This document shows, piece by piece, positions 29,554 through 44,500 of a DNA stretch of 64,000 bases. Under the pieces are notes generated by a model, which was given only the letters and a program-made list of their open reading frames with translations, ran no database searches and had not been told where the DNA came from. The stretch lies in assembly GCF_040183065.1 (NCBI RefSeq), contig NC_091120.1, positions 14,872,708 to 14,936,707 on the forward strand, written 5' to 3'. Both the position numbers and the translations under genes were made by a program. The number at the start of each line of letters is the position of its first letter. Within the stretch, counting starts at the first letter, position 1. This DNA is from Periplaneta americana. Its lineage: Eukaryota; Arthropoda; Insecta; Blattodea; Blattidae.

Positions 29554-32500
29554 GTCACCTGCCATTATACAAGGAGTGCAATCAATTGAGTGACTTGGTG
29601 ACCGGGATTCCACAGTATATGCACTATTGGGCAAAGAATCTATGTAAAGATTTTTTTTCTGTAGGAGAAAAAAAATTAAGCTTTATGTGAACTACTGAAT
29701 TTAGGTTTAATTTGAAGCTATTCGTGACAAGTTAAACTTATAAAATTGGTAACAAATAAACGAGTCCCTTGTTTTCAGTCATATGTAGATAGACCCAAAC
29801 AGTTGTCACTTCCTTCTAATATTTCCTATGATGTTAACTTCATGCAGGTCCCTTCATTGTTTTATTTTGCCCTTTATCTCCTCTAGGGTTTAATAGTCTG
29901 AAATTTTCAGTCAGAGTAAGATGTTACTGTAACAAAAAATATACATTAAACATTTGGTAGACAATTCCTGCAAAATAAGTATTTAAACTTACATATGTTT
30001 TATTTTATTTATTTATTATTTTGCTAATAATTGTAACATAAAATATAATATATACAGAAAAACTTTAGCTCGCTTCTGAAAGAGTAGAACTCATGCTCAG
30101 GGGCGGATTCCTGAATTGAAATTAATAATTATACAATAAAATTTGTCTTATGTCTACTATGCAATTATAGTATATAAATTTAAATTTACAATTTTTCAAC
30201 TTTTATAAAATCCATACATAACATTTTAAATTTAATACTAGAACAATTATAATTGACAAGATTAGGGTATTTGAATATAAACTTGTTATATATTCTTGGG
30301 CCTAAATTACTACTATGATTAAATACTGTAACAGTGTTGCATTTTGGTTCAAACAATCTTAAAGAATTCATACCTTTTGTTTCATAACTATGAGAATACA
30401 ATTCAGAATTATTTCGATTTTTATGTATGAATTTTATTAATACAATATAATAAATTTGTCTTACGTTAAGTACATTAAAGTCTAGAAACAAATTTTGAGA
30501 TGGAAAATCAATAGGTTTATGAAGACATATTTTAATTATTTTCTTCTGTAATAAATAAAGTGGATTAAAATTAGATTTTAATGAGCTACCCTATCCATAC
30601 ATAATTACCGATTGAAATAAAGTTGTGCGTAATAAACTTATTTACAAGTAATTCCTCAATAAAACAAAATAATATACTATTTTACGTAATTTATTACAAA
30701 GGTGACATAATAATTTTCTTATTTAAACTTTTATTTTATTTCCAGGCTAAAGAAGGAGGCAATTTGTCATCAGTTCATGAAAACATGTTGCTACCGTGTG
30801 CAGTGAAAGCAATTACATCTTCTCATGTATTATTGCAATTGCCTTTACCTAAATATAGCACTACACAAGTGAAGTTAAGAGTAAGTCATACATTGTTATT
30901 CAGGGCTGGGCAAAATACTGACATCCAAATATTTTAAATACAAATACAAAATACTTCAAATAATTGTATTTGAAATACAAATACAAAATACTTTTAAAAA
31001 ATTAACCAAAATACATTTGTATTTCAAATACTCGATACAATATATAGGCCTAAAAAATAAGAATATTACTGAAAATCTAAAATATTATATTAACATTAAA
31101 AGTATTTTTACCTCGAAGTTTTATATAAAAACTGTAACTGAACTTCCTTTTCCCAGTCAGCAATGAAATTATGCTACATATGAATAATTACTGCTCCCTT
31201 TCAAAACACCAGTTCCTCAAATGTTCATAAGATAAGGATTCCCTTGCTTGTGAACGAATAAATCCTGCAAAACAGAACAGTCTTTCTACAGGTGCAGAGG
31301 AACACAAACTTGTATTATATTTATAAAACCTTGTTTCACTGTTGGGTAATTCTCTACAGTGCACAGGGTTGTCCCTTTGCCATTGAAGAATTGTATGAGC
31401 TCATACTCCACAGTAGACAAGTTCTTTTCTTTTTGCTTTTCAAAGTCTGTTTTACTTGAGCTGAAAACACAAAAATTGTTTTCATCGTCTGAACTGACCA
31501 AAGGTGTAGCAGACAACTGCTCAGCTGATTTCACACACATATTCTGTATCCTCTTCTTATCACTTAGTGAGAAAATGTCAGGTAGCCATCTCATCTTCAA
31601 TGATGGGTGGAGCAAGCTACCAAAATAGCTCAATTTTTTTTTCTGGGAGCAGATCAAACATCACTTTATATCTTGATGAAAGTGAACTTATTAGGATTGG
31701 AGTTACTTGGAATAGACGGAGTAGATTACTAGGTAACAGAATATGTAATCTGTCTTTAAGGGAAATTAATGTTGACAAAAGTTGGCCGTAATAGCATGTT
31801 TTCTCATTTTGCATTGAATTAAGGGCTAAGGCAATGGGATTCAGAACTACAAAATATTCAAGGTACTGAAACTCAACATCTTTGAAGGTTGGCAATCCCA
31901 GTTTTTCACATATACTGTTTATATCATGTTTGAATTGCAATATTTGAGAGATTGAGTCATAAAGAGAATTCCATCGAGTTGGGCAAGTAAACGTTAATGA
32001 ATATTTCAAGACATCTGATATATTTTCTGAGTATTTGAGTCTCCTAGACACATTCCCATAATGCTGAACATTTAGCAAGTGTTGGGTGATGGATCCTTGA
32101 TGCTTTTGGAGATTTCTTCATGGCATTCAGGAAATCAGTTGTGGCAAGAAAACTAAGTGTATGGCTAGCACAACTGAAATGGGTAAGACAAAAATTCATT
32201 CTTCAAATCCAAATCCAAAACTTGAAGAACAAGAAGGAAAAAAAAAGTATTTTGAGTATTTGAAATACAAAATACATCAATTTTATGTATTTAAATACAA
32301 ATACTTTCGAAAATCCTTACAAATTACAAAATACAAATGTATTTCAATTACTGCCCAGCCCTGTTGTTATTATGTACATTGGGAAATATTTTTTTTCTTT
32401 CGTCTGTGTCTAGCTTTGCTGTCAGATACCAACCATGACCATTGCTAAACAGAAGAACTTTACACATGACTTGGATTAATTTTTTCTTCTTTGGAATCTG

Positions 32501-35500
32501 TTTGCTATTGTTCTGAGCAGTCTCCTTGGTCGTGCCTTCTACAGAACTGAAATTGTTTGTCTTTCTTTGAGTTTCATCCTTCTAGAAAGTTAGATCGGAC
32601 TTTCATATCTGTTGCAGGTAGGGAAAGGATTTGCATTGTCGACATGTTCTTTTCTCCTTTTAATTGAGAATAGATGTGATAAAAGAAGAAGGTAAAGGTA
32701 TCCCCATAACATGCCATGAAGGCACTTGGGGGGGCATGGAGGTAGAGCCCCATGCTTTCCATGACCTCGGCAGTAGAATGAGGTGGTGTGGTCGGCACCA
32801 CGTTCTGACCGCCTTTTACCCCCGGGAAAAACCCAGTACTCAATTTTATAGGATGCTGAGTGAACCTCAGGGCCGTTCTGAAAGTTTGGCAATGAGAAAA
32901 ATTCTTGTCACCACCTGGGATCGAACCCCAGACCTTCCAGCCCATAGCCAGCTGCTCTACCAACTGAGCTACCTGGCCGCCGAATTGATGGTAATAGCAA
33001 ACATAAATGGAAGGATTACTACAAAACATGACGAAAATATAATGAATGATATGAAGATCAAGAAGTGGAGGAAATAATAAACAACACAGAAATTATAGAG
33101 CTGAATGAAGTATTGTAGTCCATTAAAAATAGAAAATCTCCACAAAGGGGTGGATTAAACATGGAATTAATAAAATGTTCAGGATTAGTGTTTTAATTAA
33201 AATTATTATATTTCTACAACATCGTCTAGCAAAAAATGTCAATTCCCCAAATGCTGGAAAAGAGGTTTGATGAATCGTTTAGAAAAGGCAATAGAAATTA
33301 ATGTGAGAACTGCAGAGGAATATTGTTGGTGGGTACAGAATATGAGATCATCATCCATATCCTTCTGTCTTGTGTGATTTTCTCGTCCCTTATTTTTAAA
33401 TTTTATGCAACCCTGCATTAAGTAGCATACTCAGAATTTACAGTATCTGTTTGTAAGAGATTTCAAAGCAAGATTAGGGTGAAATTCCTATATCTCCAGA
33501 GTGGATTAGGTTAGAAATTTTTTTGTTTTAAAATGTTAATCAAATAAACATATATAATAGATTAGATTATACTGACTATTATGTTTATTTATTTATAAGT
33601 ATTTAAGGTGTTAGTGTTGAAAGCTCACCTTGTTTTGCAGTACATTTACGACACCGCTGGAGTAGAATCTATAAGGAAATATGTTGAATACTCCGAGGTT
33701 CCCATATTAAAACAAGAGTATTATGTATCATACACAGTGTAAGACTCGAACCCACAAACCATTATTAGCCACACGGCTTAATCACCTGAGGATATAGTAT
33801 GAAGACACACTACTGCCTTTTGCATTAAGGCACGATTAAGGTACAGTCACACGTCGCTGCTTTTGCAGCGCTGCAGTACAAAAAACTGCGCAACTCTCGT
33901 ACTGCGACGTGTGAACAACGGTGCAACCCGAAAAGTAGCGGCTGCCGAACCTGCTGCCCGCTACTTTTCCATGCTGCGTGTAGCTTAAAAGTAGCGACGT
34001 GTGAACAGGGTTCTCAGAGTTGCAGCCGCAGCATTTTTGATATCGGTTTTGTTGAAACTTTTGCTGCGGTTGCAACCAGTGTTACCACCCAAATGTGCCA
34101 ATGATACTTTTATTGTTTGGATATATTTTAATGTTAAATGTGATGAAAATCAATTATTTGTAATAGTTATTAAATACACAACACAGTCTGAGCATAATTG
34201 GTGACGATATAATTCATTTTTTAAATTTTCCGTAGCGTAGTTCCAAACAGGAGGGTTGCCAACATTGATTACGTGAATACTGTATGCTGTTGGTTATCAT
34301 TTAAGTATATAGGCGTTTTTAAAAGCTTTATAGTAAAAATAATGTCAATTTCTGAATACTAGATACGACAGAAAAGCAAATAATAGATAAGGAAGCTTTT
34401 GCATGAGTTTCTTAATAATGGGAACAAACCACAAAATGTATATTGAGAAGTCAACACGGAGATGGAAACCTGCAGCATGACTGCTGCTGCAAAAGTAGCG
34501 CCTTGTGTGTGAACAGACTCGCAACCTCCAGTTGCAACTTTTGCAGCACTCGGGTTGCGCAGCACGAAAAGTACCGTGCAGCACACTACTTTTGACTTAT
34601 GTGTGAACACGACATGCAACTTTTGCAGCTGCAGTACAAAAGTAGCGCTGCAAAAGTAGTGATGTGTGACCGTACCTTTAGGAGTACTGAGTTTATGGAA
34701 TTGACTGTGAATGTGTGGGATTTTAGAACTTCGTATAAATAAAGGGCAGGTGACTCACTTGGTATAAAATAATGGCTAGACTGCTCCTGTGTAATGAGAG
34801 CGAAGCATGGACTCTAGAAGAGCAACAGAAACACATTAACAGCTTATCAGATGAGACTCATGTGTAGAACAAACGGCTGGGACTGGAGGAAAAATGAAGG
34901 TGTGCTACAAGAAGTTGATTTATCGCCAGTTCTAGACTACATTTCCAGATGTCAGCAGAACTGGAAGAAACACGTTATGAGAATGGATTTGTCCAAGTTC
35001 CCTAAGGCAATAATGAATTATTATCAGAAATGCTCATTGAAAAGATGGCATGAAAATCCCATTCTCAGGCTGTAACAGCTCTTCCAGGAGTAATACATAT
35101 TTTTTTTTATTGGGTTATTATACGACGCTGTATCAACATCTAGGTTATTTAGCGTCTGAATGATGTGAAGGTGATAATGCCGGTGAAATGAGTCTGGGGT
35201 CCAGCACCGAAAGTTACCCAGCATTTGCTTGTATTGGGTTGAGGGAAAACCCCAGAAAAAACCTCAACCAGGTAACTTACCCTGACTGGGAATCGAACCC
35301 GGGCCACCTGGTTTCGCTGCCAGATGCGCTGACCATTACTTCACAGGTGTGGACAGTAATGATGATGATGATGATGATGATGAGGACGACGACGACGATA
35401 GAAATAATAAATAATAGATTAAAAACAATTACAGAATGCCTTTTATTAAAAGAACAGAATGGTTTTAGGAAAGGTTGCTCATACACATAATGTGTTTATA

Positions 35501-38500
35501 ATTAAACAAATTAATAGAAAAAAGACAAGAGTGCAGTCTGAAAACTCATGTAGCACACTTAGATTACACAGAAGCATTTGATTTGGTGAATAGGAAGAAA
35601 TTTTGGAATAATTATGAAACGGAATGATACCCACATTATATTATAAAATGTATTGAACTGCAATATTTAAATTCTTCAATAAAAATCAATGTATCGTAAT
35701 TTCAAATGAAACATAAAAATCATTAGTAAATAAAACATTAAGACAAGAGTGCAGTTTATCTTCCACACTATTTAATATTTATTTAGATGACATTGTACAA
35801 CAATGCAAAGTTTTAATAACAGACAGAATATATTTAATAAACGAAAAAAATTATTAATACTTTGTTATTTGTAGATGATCAAATCATAATAGAAACTAGT
35901 GAAGATGATTTACAAATAGCCATATTTAAATTGCAGCAACTATATAAAGAGTATAGTCTGAAAATATCAGAAGATACCATAAAACAAATATTTTGCCATT
36001 TCAAGACAAGAACACTATTAGATAAAAAAACTGTAGTCAGTAATCAAATACTGCAACATTACTTACCAGCAGGAAAAATATATATATAATAAGGAAAACT
36101 ACAAAGTTCGGAAACATGTGGAACAATACAGAAAACTTAAAAAATCAGACCAAGTAGAGCAACCGAAGTCAAACTTTGTAAGGTCACAGCTGTATCAGTT
36201 GTAACATATGGTAGCAAAAATTGTATTACAGCAAAAAGAGACATCTCCGAAATACAAGAGGCAGAAATGAAGTTATTGAAAAAAAAGTGCATGTATTCAT
36301 TAAATGAAGAAATTGAAGAGTACAGAAACAATTGTGGATTCCATCTCTTGCATCACAAGACAAAATGAAGTAAGCAGCAAGACATGAATTTTCAGGTTAT
36401 GGTTGATTTATATGCAGTATTTTATGCTTGTTTTGATGTTCGTACTCCCAAATTGCAGAGTTGGATAGCAGCATTATATGCAATAAATTCATATAAAATG
36501 ATGTCAATCCAAATTAAAGAATGTCACAAAATGATCCAACAACTTCAAAAACTACAGAAAAGAATTCAATTGCAATGGATACCTGCACATTGCGGAATTT
36601 CTGGAAATGAAACTGCTGACTTTCTTGCCAAAAAAGGATCCAATTTAATTCAGAATACAAATACAAGCCTACCTTTTACATCCATCAAAAGACTAATTAA
36701 AAATAAATATAAAATCAAGCAAAACCAAGCACTATGTACCAAAGCCAAAGATAAAAAATGGAGCATTTTAATTAAAAAAAAAAACAAATGATTCCAGAAA
36801 TCCCACGTAAATCTGCAGTAGCAAAATTCAGACTGGTTACAGAACACGATTATTTGGCCAAACACTTGAATAAAATAGGAATTTACACAAATCCAAATTT
36901 CCCTCTATGCAACAAAGAAGAAGAAATGACTGAATATCATCTCATAACCTGTGAAGTTCTACCTGATGGATCCACCACAGAAAAATATTGGAGAGCAAGA
37001 ACGCTAATGGCTTCATTGCCAAAGCCCAGCATTAGATAACAACAACAACATGTTCGTACTCCCGATTGCAGAGTTGGATAGTTGCGTACATATTTCCATA
37101 TTGAAAAGAAGTAAGTCTTAAAGCTGTGTACAAAGGGGAACATTCATCTCACCATATCTCAGAATGGAGTTTTTAGACTTATTTCCTTCTGGTTTCTAAG
37201 GTAAGTTCTGGACATACGGAAGAAGATAGATTTGCTCAGAAATAAAAACCTCGTAGTAGACGTGACCAAGGCAGACCAATGAAAAGTTGGAGTGATCTGT
37301 GATGTCAGAATACAATAGTCTTGTGATGACCAATATTCATTTTAAGAACTTAATTGCTAACTTTTGTCTTGTGACTACAATATGTACACATATTGTTGCA
37401 TTAATATTACGTACATCTATTTCCAGGATATTAGCAATTCTGAGGTTCAGGATGCAACTCAGCTGGGACTAGTGAAACATCAAGGATTGATAGCTCGCGT
37501 GCTGAAAATTGGTCAACCCCGACCTTATGTTCTTGTAACTACAAAACTTTCCAAATGTTGGGATTACAGCATGGAAGTAAGTACTGTAGATTTATAATTA
37601 TCATGTATTGTTTACATTACTTACTTACTTACTTACTTACTGGCTTTTAAGGAACCTGGAGGTTCATTGCCGCCCTCACATAAGCCCGCCATTGGTCCCT
37701 ATCCTGAGCAAGATTAATCCAGTCTCTATCATCATATCCCACCTCCCTCAAATCCATTTTAATATTATCCTCCCATCTACGTCTCGGCCTCCCCAAAGGT
37801 CTTTTTCCCTCCGGCCTCCCAACTAACACTCTATATGCATTTCTGGATTCGCCCATACGTGCTACATGCCTTACCCATCTTAAACGTCTGGATTTAATGT
37901 TCCTAATTATGTCAGGTGAAGAATACAATGCGTGCAGTTCTGTGTTGTGTAACTTTCTCCATTCTCCTGTAACTTCATCCCTCTTAGCCCCAAATATTTT
38001 CCTAAGCACCTTATTCTCAAACACCCTTAACCTATGTTCCTCTCTCAAAGTGAGAGTCCAAGTTTCACAACCATAAAGAACAACCGGTAATATAACTGTT
38101 TTATAAATTCTAACTTTCAGATTTTTTGACTGCAGACTGGATGATAAAAGCTTCTCAACCGAATAATAACAGACATTTGCCATATTTATTCTGTGTTTAA
38201 TTTCCTCCCGAATATCATTTATATTTGTTACTGTTGCTCCAAGATATTTGAACTTCTCCACCTCTTCGAAAGATAAATTTCCAATTTTTATATTTCTATT
38301 TCGTACAATATTCTGGTCATGAGACATAATCATATACTTTGTCTTTTCGGGATTTACTTCCAAACCTATCTCTTTACTTATTGTATTGTTAACATTACTC
38401 TCTAAAGTGCAGAGTTGCATCGTTACACAGTAACTGAATTTTCCTTCATACATTGAATAGTTACTGCACAGCTGAAATTTTATTCTGCAAACAGTTCTGG

Positions 38501-41500
38501 AAATATTAATCTGTAGTGTTCTGTTCACATCTGCAGCGGATCAGCATGGCTGTGTAAAACACTGATCATGAAGTTAGCATTATTGTAGTGGTTCCTCCTC
38601 TATAAGTATATTCTGTTTGTTTTTCAGGGTATAGGACATAGAGACTTTACATTGTCAGAAGATATCCATGTATGAAAACCATGAAGAAATAACTTAATCA
38701 GCAGTGGGCAATGTTTAGAATTACCAGAATTTGACATTTTGTAAAACAAGAGAACATCGTTTATGATTGCTATAGTGAGGGTCACATAAGAACAGTTCCT
38801 GAACAGCAAATATTGCCGTCTTGTCAGTGTTGCCAACTGTTACCAGATATCAAACGATCCTATGTACTAAATGACTTAATTTACTTACCGTACTTTATGT
38901 TGGAAGGTTATTCTAAATAATTCAATAATTTGTAACATATTTTCGTAGGCAAACTATATGAGAAAAGAATCAACTTGTCGAGTATTTTGTCTGGCAATAC
39001 AAAATTCATTGGTTTGACTAAACAATGACTCACGAAACGTAACCTAAAAATGTATTTTGTTTGACCACATGAAATTATTTGTACTAACTCCGAAAACTTA
39101 TTTGACTATAGTCTTGAATTATAACCACAATGCAACACATAAAATCATTATTATGTATTAATATTAATACTGATATTAATGAATTATTAGTATGTTCAGA
39201 TTTCACTAGCTTCCAGTAACCACCTCAGAATTCTAGTACAATTTTAATTTCATGGAACTCCAGTACCGATAAATATTGTCGATATTTGTCTCAGCTGCCA
39301 ACATACCAGTTACTAAATCACTACCATTTGTAGTATTTGTCAGTATCGAAATTCGAAACGAAGTTGGCAAAAGAAAATTCAACCTGCAAACTAGAAAATC
39401 ACCACAATCCACTAGCATATGTAGTAATGGTGGAAATTTGGTTAGGTTTCACCCTTAAAGTATGAAGTAAGCTGACCCGGACTATAAGTCAAAGCCATTG
39501 CCTGCTGGATCGCATCCTATAGCTGCGTAAACTGCCTGCTCAATCAAAGTTATTTTGCCGCTAGGTGGCAGGCAGTGCCCACCGCTATTAACATTATCAG
39601 TCTATGCAATGTAATTACCTGCCACTTAGTGACTGTTCACGCATAACCATTGATTGGACAGGCAGTATAAGCAGCCATAGGATGTGATCCAGCAGGCAGT
39701 GGTCAAAGTCTGATGTTCTCTTGTTTTACAGATTGTCAAAGACTGCTAATTTCTAAACATGACCCACTGATTAAGTTATTTCTTCATTGTTTTTATACAT
39801 AAGTTTCTAATGGCAATGTCACATCCCTGTGTCCTACAGGTGAGATAGGAAAAAGAGAAACAATCCGTAGTTTACGAACCAGGGGATTTGGAGCTCTGAG
39901 AGGTCTTGTGATTGGATAACTTGGTGGCCATCTTAGAATTATTTTGTTGACGATAACAGAAGATGGTGTGCTTGGAAAAACACGTGAACAGATCACAATC
40001 AATCAATCAATCAAACTCCTGTATCTCCTCATGAGGAGCATAGGGCATTCACAAAGTGCCTCCATCAGACTCTGTTTGTAGCCAACTTCTTCACTTCGCT
40101 CCATGTTTTCCCCTCCCTAGCAATTTCCTCCAAAACTGTCCTCTTCCATGTATTTTTTGGCCTTCCTCTTGTTCTACTACCCTGGGGGTTCCAATCCAAA
40201 GCCATACTTTCTACTGCTCCATCTCCTTTCCTGATTGGAACAGATCACAGAATACCAGATAAATAGTTCTCTATGATGGTTTCGTGGGTTATCAGCTGAG
40301 TCAAGTTGTTGAAATTCTCCAAGTTTTCGGCTACTGACTTCAGTGATGAAGATGACCGCAGAGTTAGTAGCCGAAAGCTTGAAGAATTTCAACAACTTCT
40401 CTAGTTTTTCCATGACTTCGTTCTCTCAGTGGAACCTTTCACTTGCTGCATGAATGCGTATAAATGTCTGTTTTATTTTTTTCTGGTTGCAAATTTGCAT
40501 GATAACTGTAGCTTTCCTGAATTAATAACTGATAATTTTTTTCTAGCCATGTGTGTCTCTTCTACGTGGCTACTGGAATGACTATGACAGAATTATTGAA
40601 GCTATGAGAAAGGAAGGCAATCCTCTGGCCAATCTAGAACCTGGAGAATGCGTGAAGGGCGAAGTGGTTGCAATTGAGGCATGTGGTGCTGTAATTAAGT
40701 TGGAATGCGGTGCTCAGGGCATTGCAACCCCCATGTTGTCTGAAGGTTTGTAATTTTCTAGGAAACAGCGTTTTCACCAGGAAAACAATAATTCTAAATA
40801 GATAACTCGATTCTGTGAGTATTTTTCCTGTAAATGTGTAATTTTATTATAAAAGTACAGCAAACTCCTATTATTCAGGCTAATCACTGGACAGATTCCC
40901 ATGGATAACTGAAAACAAAGAAAATACAGTTTTTGCTTTTTATTGCAAAACGAACCTTTTCATATACAGTATATTAGACATACAGTTCTGTGTTTGAAAA
41001 TTTAATAAGCCATACATTTAACACATTCATGGCCGGTTTCACCAAGCTTCTTTAAATCAGCACAAACGACTTGTCAACAAATGGATTGTTTAATTTTAAC
41101 GGGATCGTTGAAAGTTGACTGTTTCACCAAGCCTCGTATCTTTAAAATTAACAGGCATTTACTAACGAGGGGATTTTGTACTTGTATCTTGCATGTTTTG
41201 TTTTTCATACGACCATGGCTTCGAAATCGCGAATTTCATTGGTTACGTATGATCATGGCTGACTTTGTTTGGCATGAGGAAACAATCATAGGCAAACGTG
41301 TAAGAGGCAGTGATTTTAAGAACATCTTCCTAAATACAGTATGTTGTCATACCGTAATTAAAAACAAAAAGACAGCTGCTTCCAAATGTAAATAGTAGGA
41401 ATGTAGAGAAGTTAAATTGTAACTTCTAAAGGAAATCTAAGAAACTTTAGCGGACTATAAGGTCGACAGCTCCAAAATTGATGCCACAATTAATTATATA

Positions 41501-44500
41501 CAAAGCATTCTAAGCAGTTACATTAGGCCTAAATTTAGGGAAATCGCCTCTTCCATAAATTGCATACTACTTTTCCACTGTATTTCATGTAGATTTATTA
41601 GTACCCTGTAACCATTTTGCCATGCTTGTGTGGCAGGATTTAGGAGAGGTGTCATTAAATTAGATTTTAAGGGGTATCCATTGTCTCCTAAAAGAAAATC
41701 TCTTTGCACCTTTTCATTTAAAAGGCATCCGTGTAGACCGTAACATTATCTTAAACCGAGAAGAATCTGTTGGAGAGGCGTTAAGTGGGTGATTCCTATC
41801 TGTCGTATTCTAACCTATTACAATTATATTAAACTAGTGCTGAGGTAGTTGTGCTGGTTTCAGAAGTGAAAATCGTTGAATTTATAAGGGATTTTTTTTT
41901 GTGGTAATGCAGTTGATCGTATATGCAAGCATAACAAAAACCTAAACTAATCAAACATAACCTGTCACAGATTCGTATGTGCAAGGTGTATAAGCAGAGT
42001 ACGAAGGAAACTACCTCAGCGCTAGTTTAGCCACAATTTTTCTATGCGGAGTGTTACATAGGCCTATGAAATTGTTTGAATATTGAATGAAAAATAGGAT
42101 CTCCTATTGCAGAATCTTTTGGCTATATTACTGCCAGGATATACGATTGGAACATGTACACAACCTATGTTGACTATGACAACAAAAAATTTAGCTGTAC
42201 GCTTATTAGACCTATAGAAATGATGACTATTGTAATATTGATAGTATGTCTGATACTTTATTCACATATCTAGACAATACAGCTGTTGATACCCCGTTCA
42301 TATCACTAATTACTATTTCAAAACTTCCCGCAACGTTATCTTAAAGTGAGAAGAATCTGTTGAAGAGGCGTTAAGTGGGTGATTTCTGTCTCGTATTCTA
42401 ACCTATACAGTATACCGGTATTCAGTTTCTTCTAGAATCATTCTTACTACTTATTTCCTTAATGTGTAGCTTTTGTGGAATTCTTTATCACTTAAATCTT
42501 CAAAATGATTATTCCAAGTGTTATTACAACATATAAATTCGTCGTTATGTTGAGTTTTAAATAAAGAACTTCATCATCGAATAATTACGTCCACCATGTT
42601 GTTGACTTCTTAACGCATCATTACGGTTTTAACGCGATGAATAGGTCCTAATAAATTAACGATGAATTTAAAGATGCGTTAGCAATAATGTTAGGTGAAA
42701 CACAAAAACTGACTAACGTGTCATTAAATTATTTAACGAGACGTTATAATAATAACAAAGTTTGGTGAAACCGGCCATCAGTTATCAATTTTAACAGTAA
42801 GATTTGAAGTATGTTGATACTGTTCTGGATTATGTGGAACAGTGGGATTTTAATTACACTGATATTGTTGCTCTTCATAACATACATATTTGTACTCATT
42901 ATTGTATAATCTTAGAAAAAAGTTTTGTCTTACAGATACTTTGTAAGTCCCAGAAAGGAGACAGTGCACATGAGTACAAGAGAAAGACTAGTTGAGATAA
43001 TAAAATTAGTTTTGTTTTGTTGTATGTCTGATCATGCACACTGCCTCCTTTCTGGGACTTATAAAATATCTGTACGACAAAATTTGTTTCTAAGACTGTA
43101 CATAAATACTAAAACAATTGTCTTTAGAGACAATTAATATTAGGTACCCTTCACAAAACTGACTTCATTTATACACTGACGGATCCTTGATCTCCAGAGA
43201 ACAAGGTGCCGGTGCAGGTGTTACGTGCTGTCTCTTCTCACTTTATAGATCTCTTGGGTATGGAACAACAAGTTTTGATGGAGAAATCATTGCAATAAGT
43301 GAAAGTCTCAGGAATCTTCTATGCCACATCAATAAATTTAGGAATGCAGTTATATTGTCAGACTCCAAAGCAGCTAATTTATCAATAGTCTCTAAACACA
43401 CACCTTCATCTCAAACAGCAGAAATAACTAAAATGCTCTCTCAATTAATATCACTCAATAAAAGAATTGTATTCCAATGGATACTATCCCATTGTGGAAT
43501 CCTGGGAAACGAGAATGCGGATGCTTTAGCAAAGAAGGGCAGCACTGCTACTTACAGACCTGTTACTAAATCTACGTATTACTCTGTGAAAAGATTTATT
43601 AAATCTACATACTTACACTTCAACAAACACAATTTGATAACACAAACTCAAGGGAAAAAATGGAACTCTCTGCATCAAAATCCACAGTTAATTCCCGATT
43701 TACCACGAAAATCGTCTGTAGCTGCATTTAGATTGGCAACAGGCCATGATTGTTTGGCCAAACACCTGCATAGAATTGGAATATATCAGTCCCCTAACTG
43801 CCCATTGTGCAACTCAAACCAAGAAATGGATTCGGAACACCTCAAAATCTGTGCTTCAGTGACTGGCCATGATAATATCTTTGAAAAATATTGGAGTGCA
43901 AGAGGTCAAATGACTGTTGTCAAACGCCTGGCATTAGAAAACAACAACAACATTGGAGAGCAAGATAAGGATAACATGGATTGTTGTAACCAATAACAAC
44001 AGTTGTTCAACTAGTCGGTAATTGTTTTATTTGGTCGCCAGTTGAGAAATGTATACATATAAGCCTTATAAACATGTTATTTATTTCTTTACTTACGTAT
44101 TTACTTATTTATCATTGATGACCAATAAGTTGGAACTGCTCATTTTTAACACACAGATATTTGATACAAATTGTTGAAAATTTTCATTCACATCAACATA
44201 TTACATAGTCAATATCCTATAGAACGCATAAAGAAATTTGTCTCAAATATTAGCGGAATGGTACATTGGTGCCACAAGTGAACACTTGTAAATACCTAGG
44301 TACAGTATATATTTAAGTAACAAACTGGGTTGGAAGGAACAAGTCACTAATACTACAAGGAAAGCCTGGAAAGCACTACATTTTTCTATGCGTATTCTGA
44401 AGAAATCTAACTGAAGATCAAAAGAATTAGCATACAAAACTCTTGTTCGCCCAGTTATGGAATATGGAGCAGTAGGTTGAGATCCATATAGACAAAACCA

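Noticed and set aside
32664..33077. 137-codon ORF and overlapping ORFs on both strands
   Set aside because: They are readings through SINE family IV; the homologous copy at 47066-47370 shows the same shadows.
33641..33738. Possible extra PDCD11 exon (open frame between a TTTTGCAG acceptor and a GTGTAAGA-type donor)
   Set aside because: Its 98 bases would break the frame between exons 12 and 13, which already join as one full S1 domain, and the peptide has no S1 resemblance.
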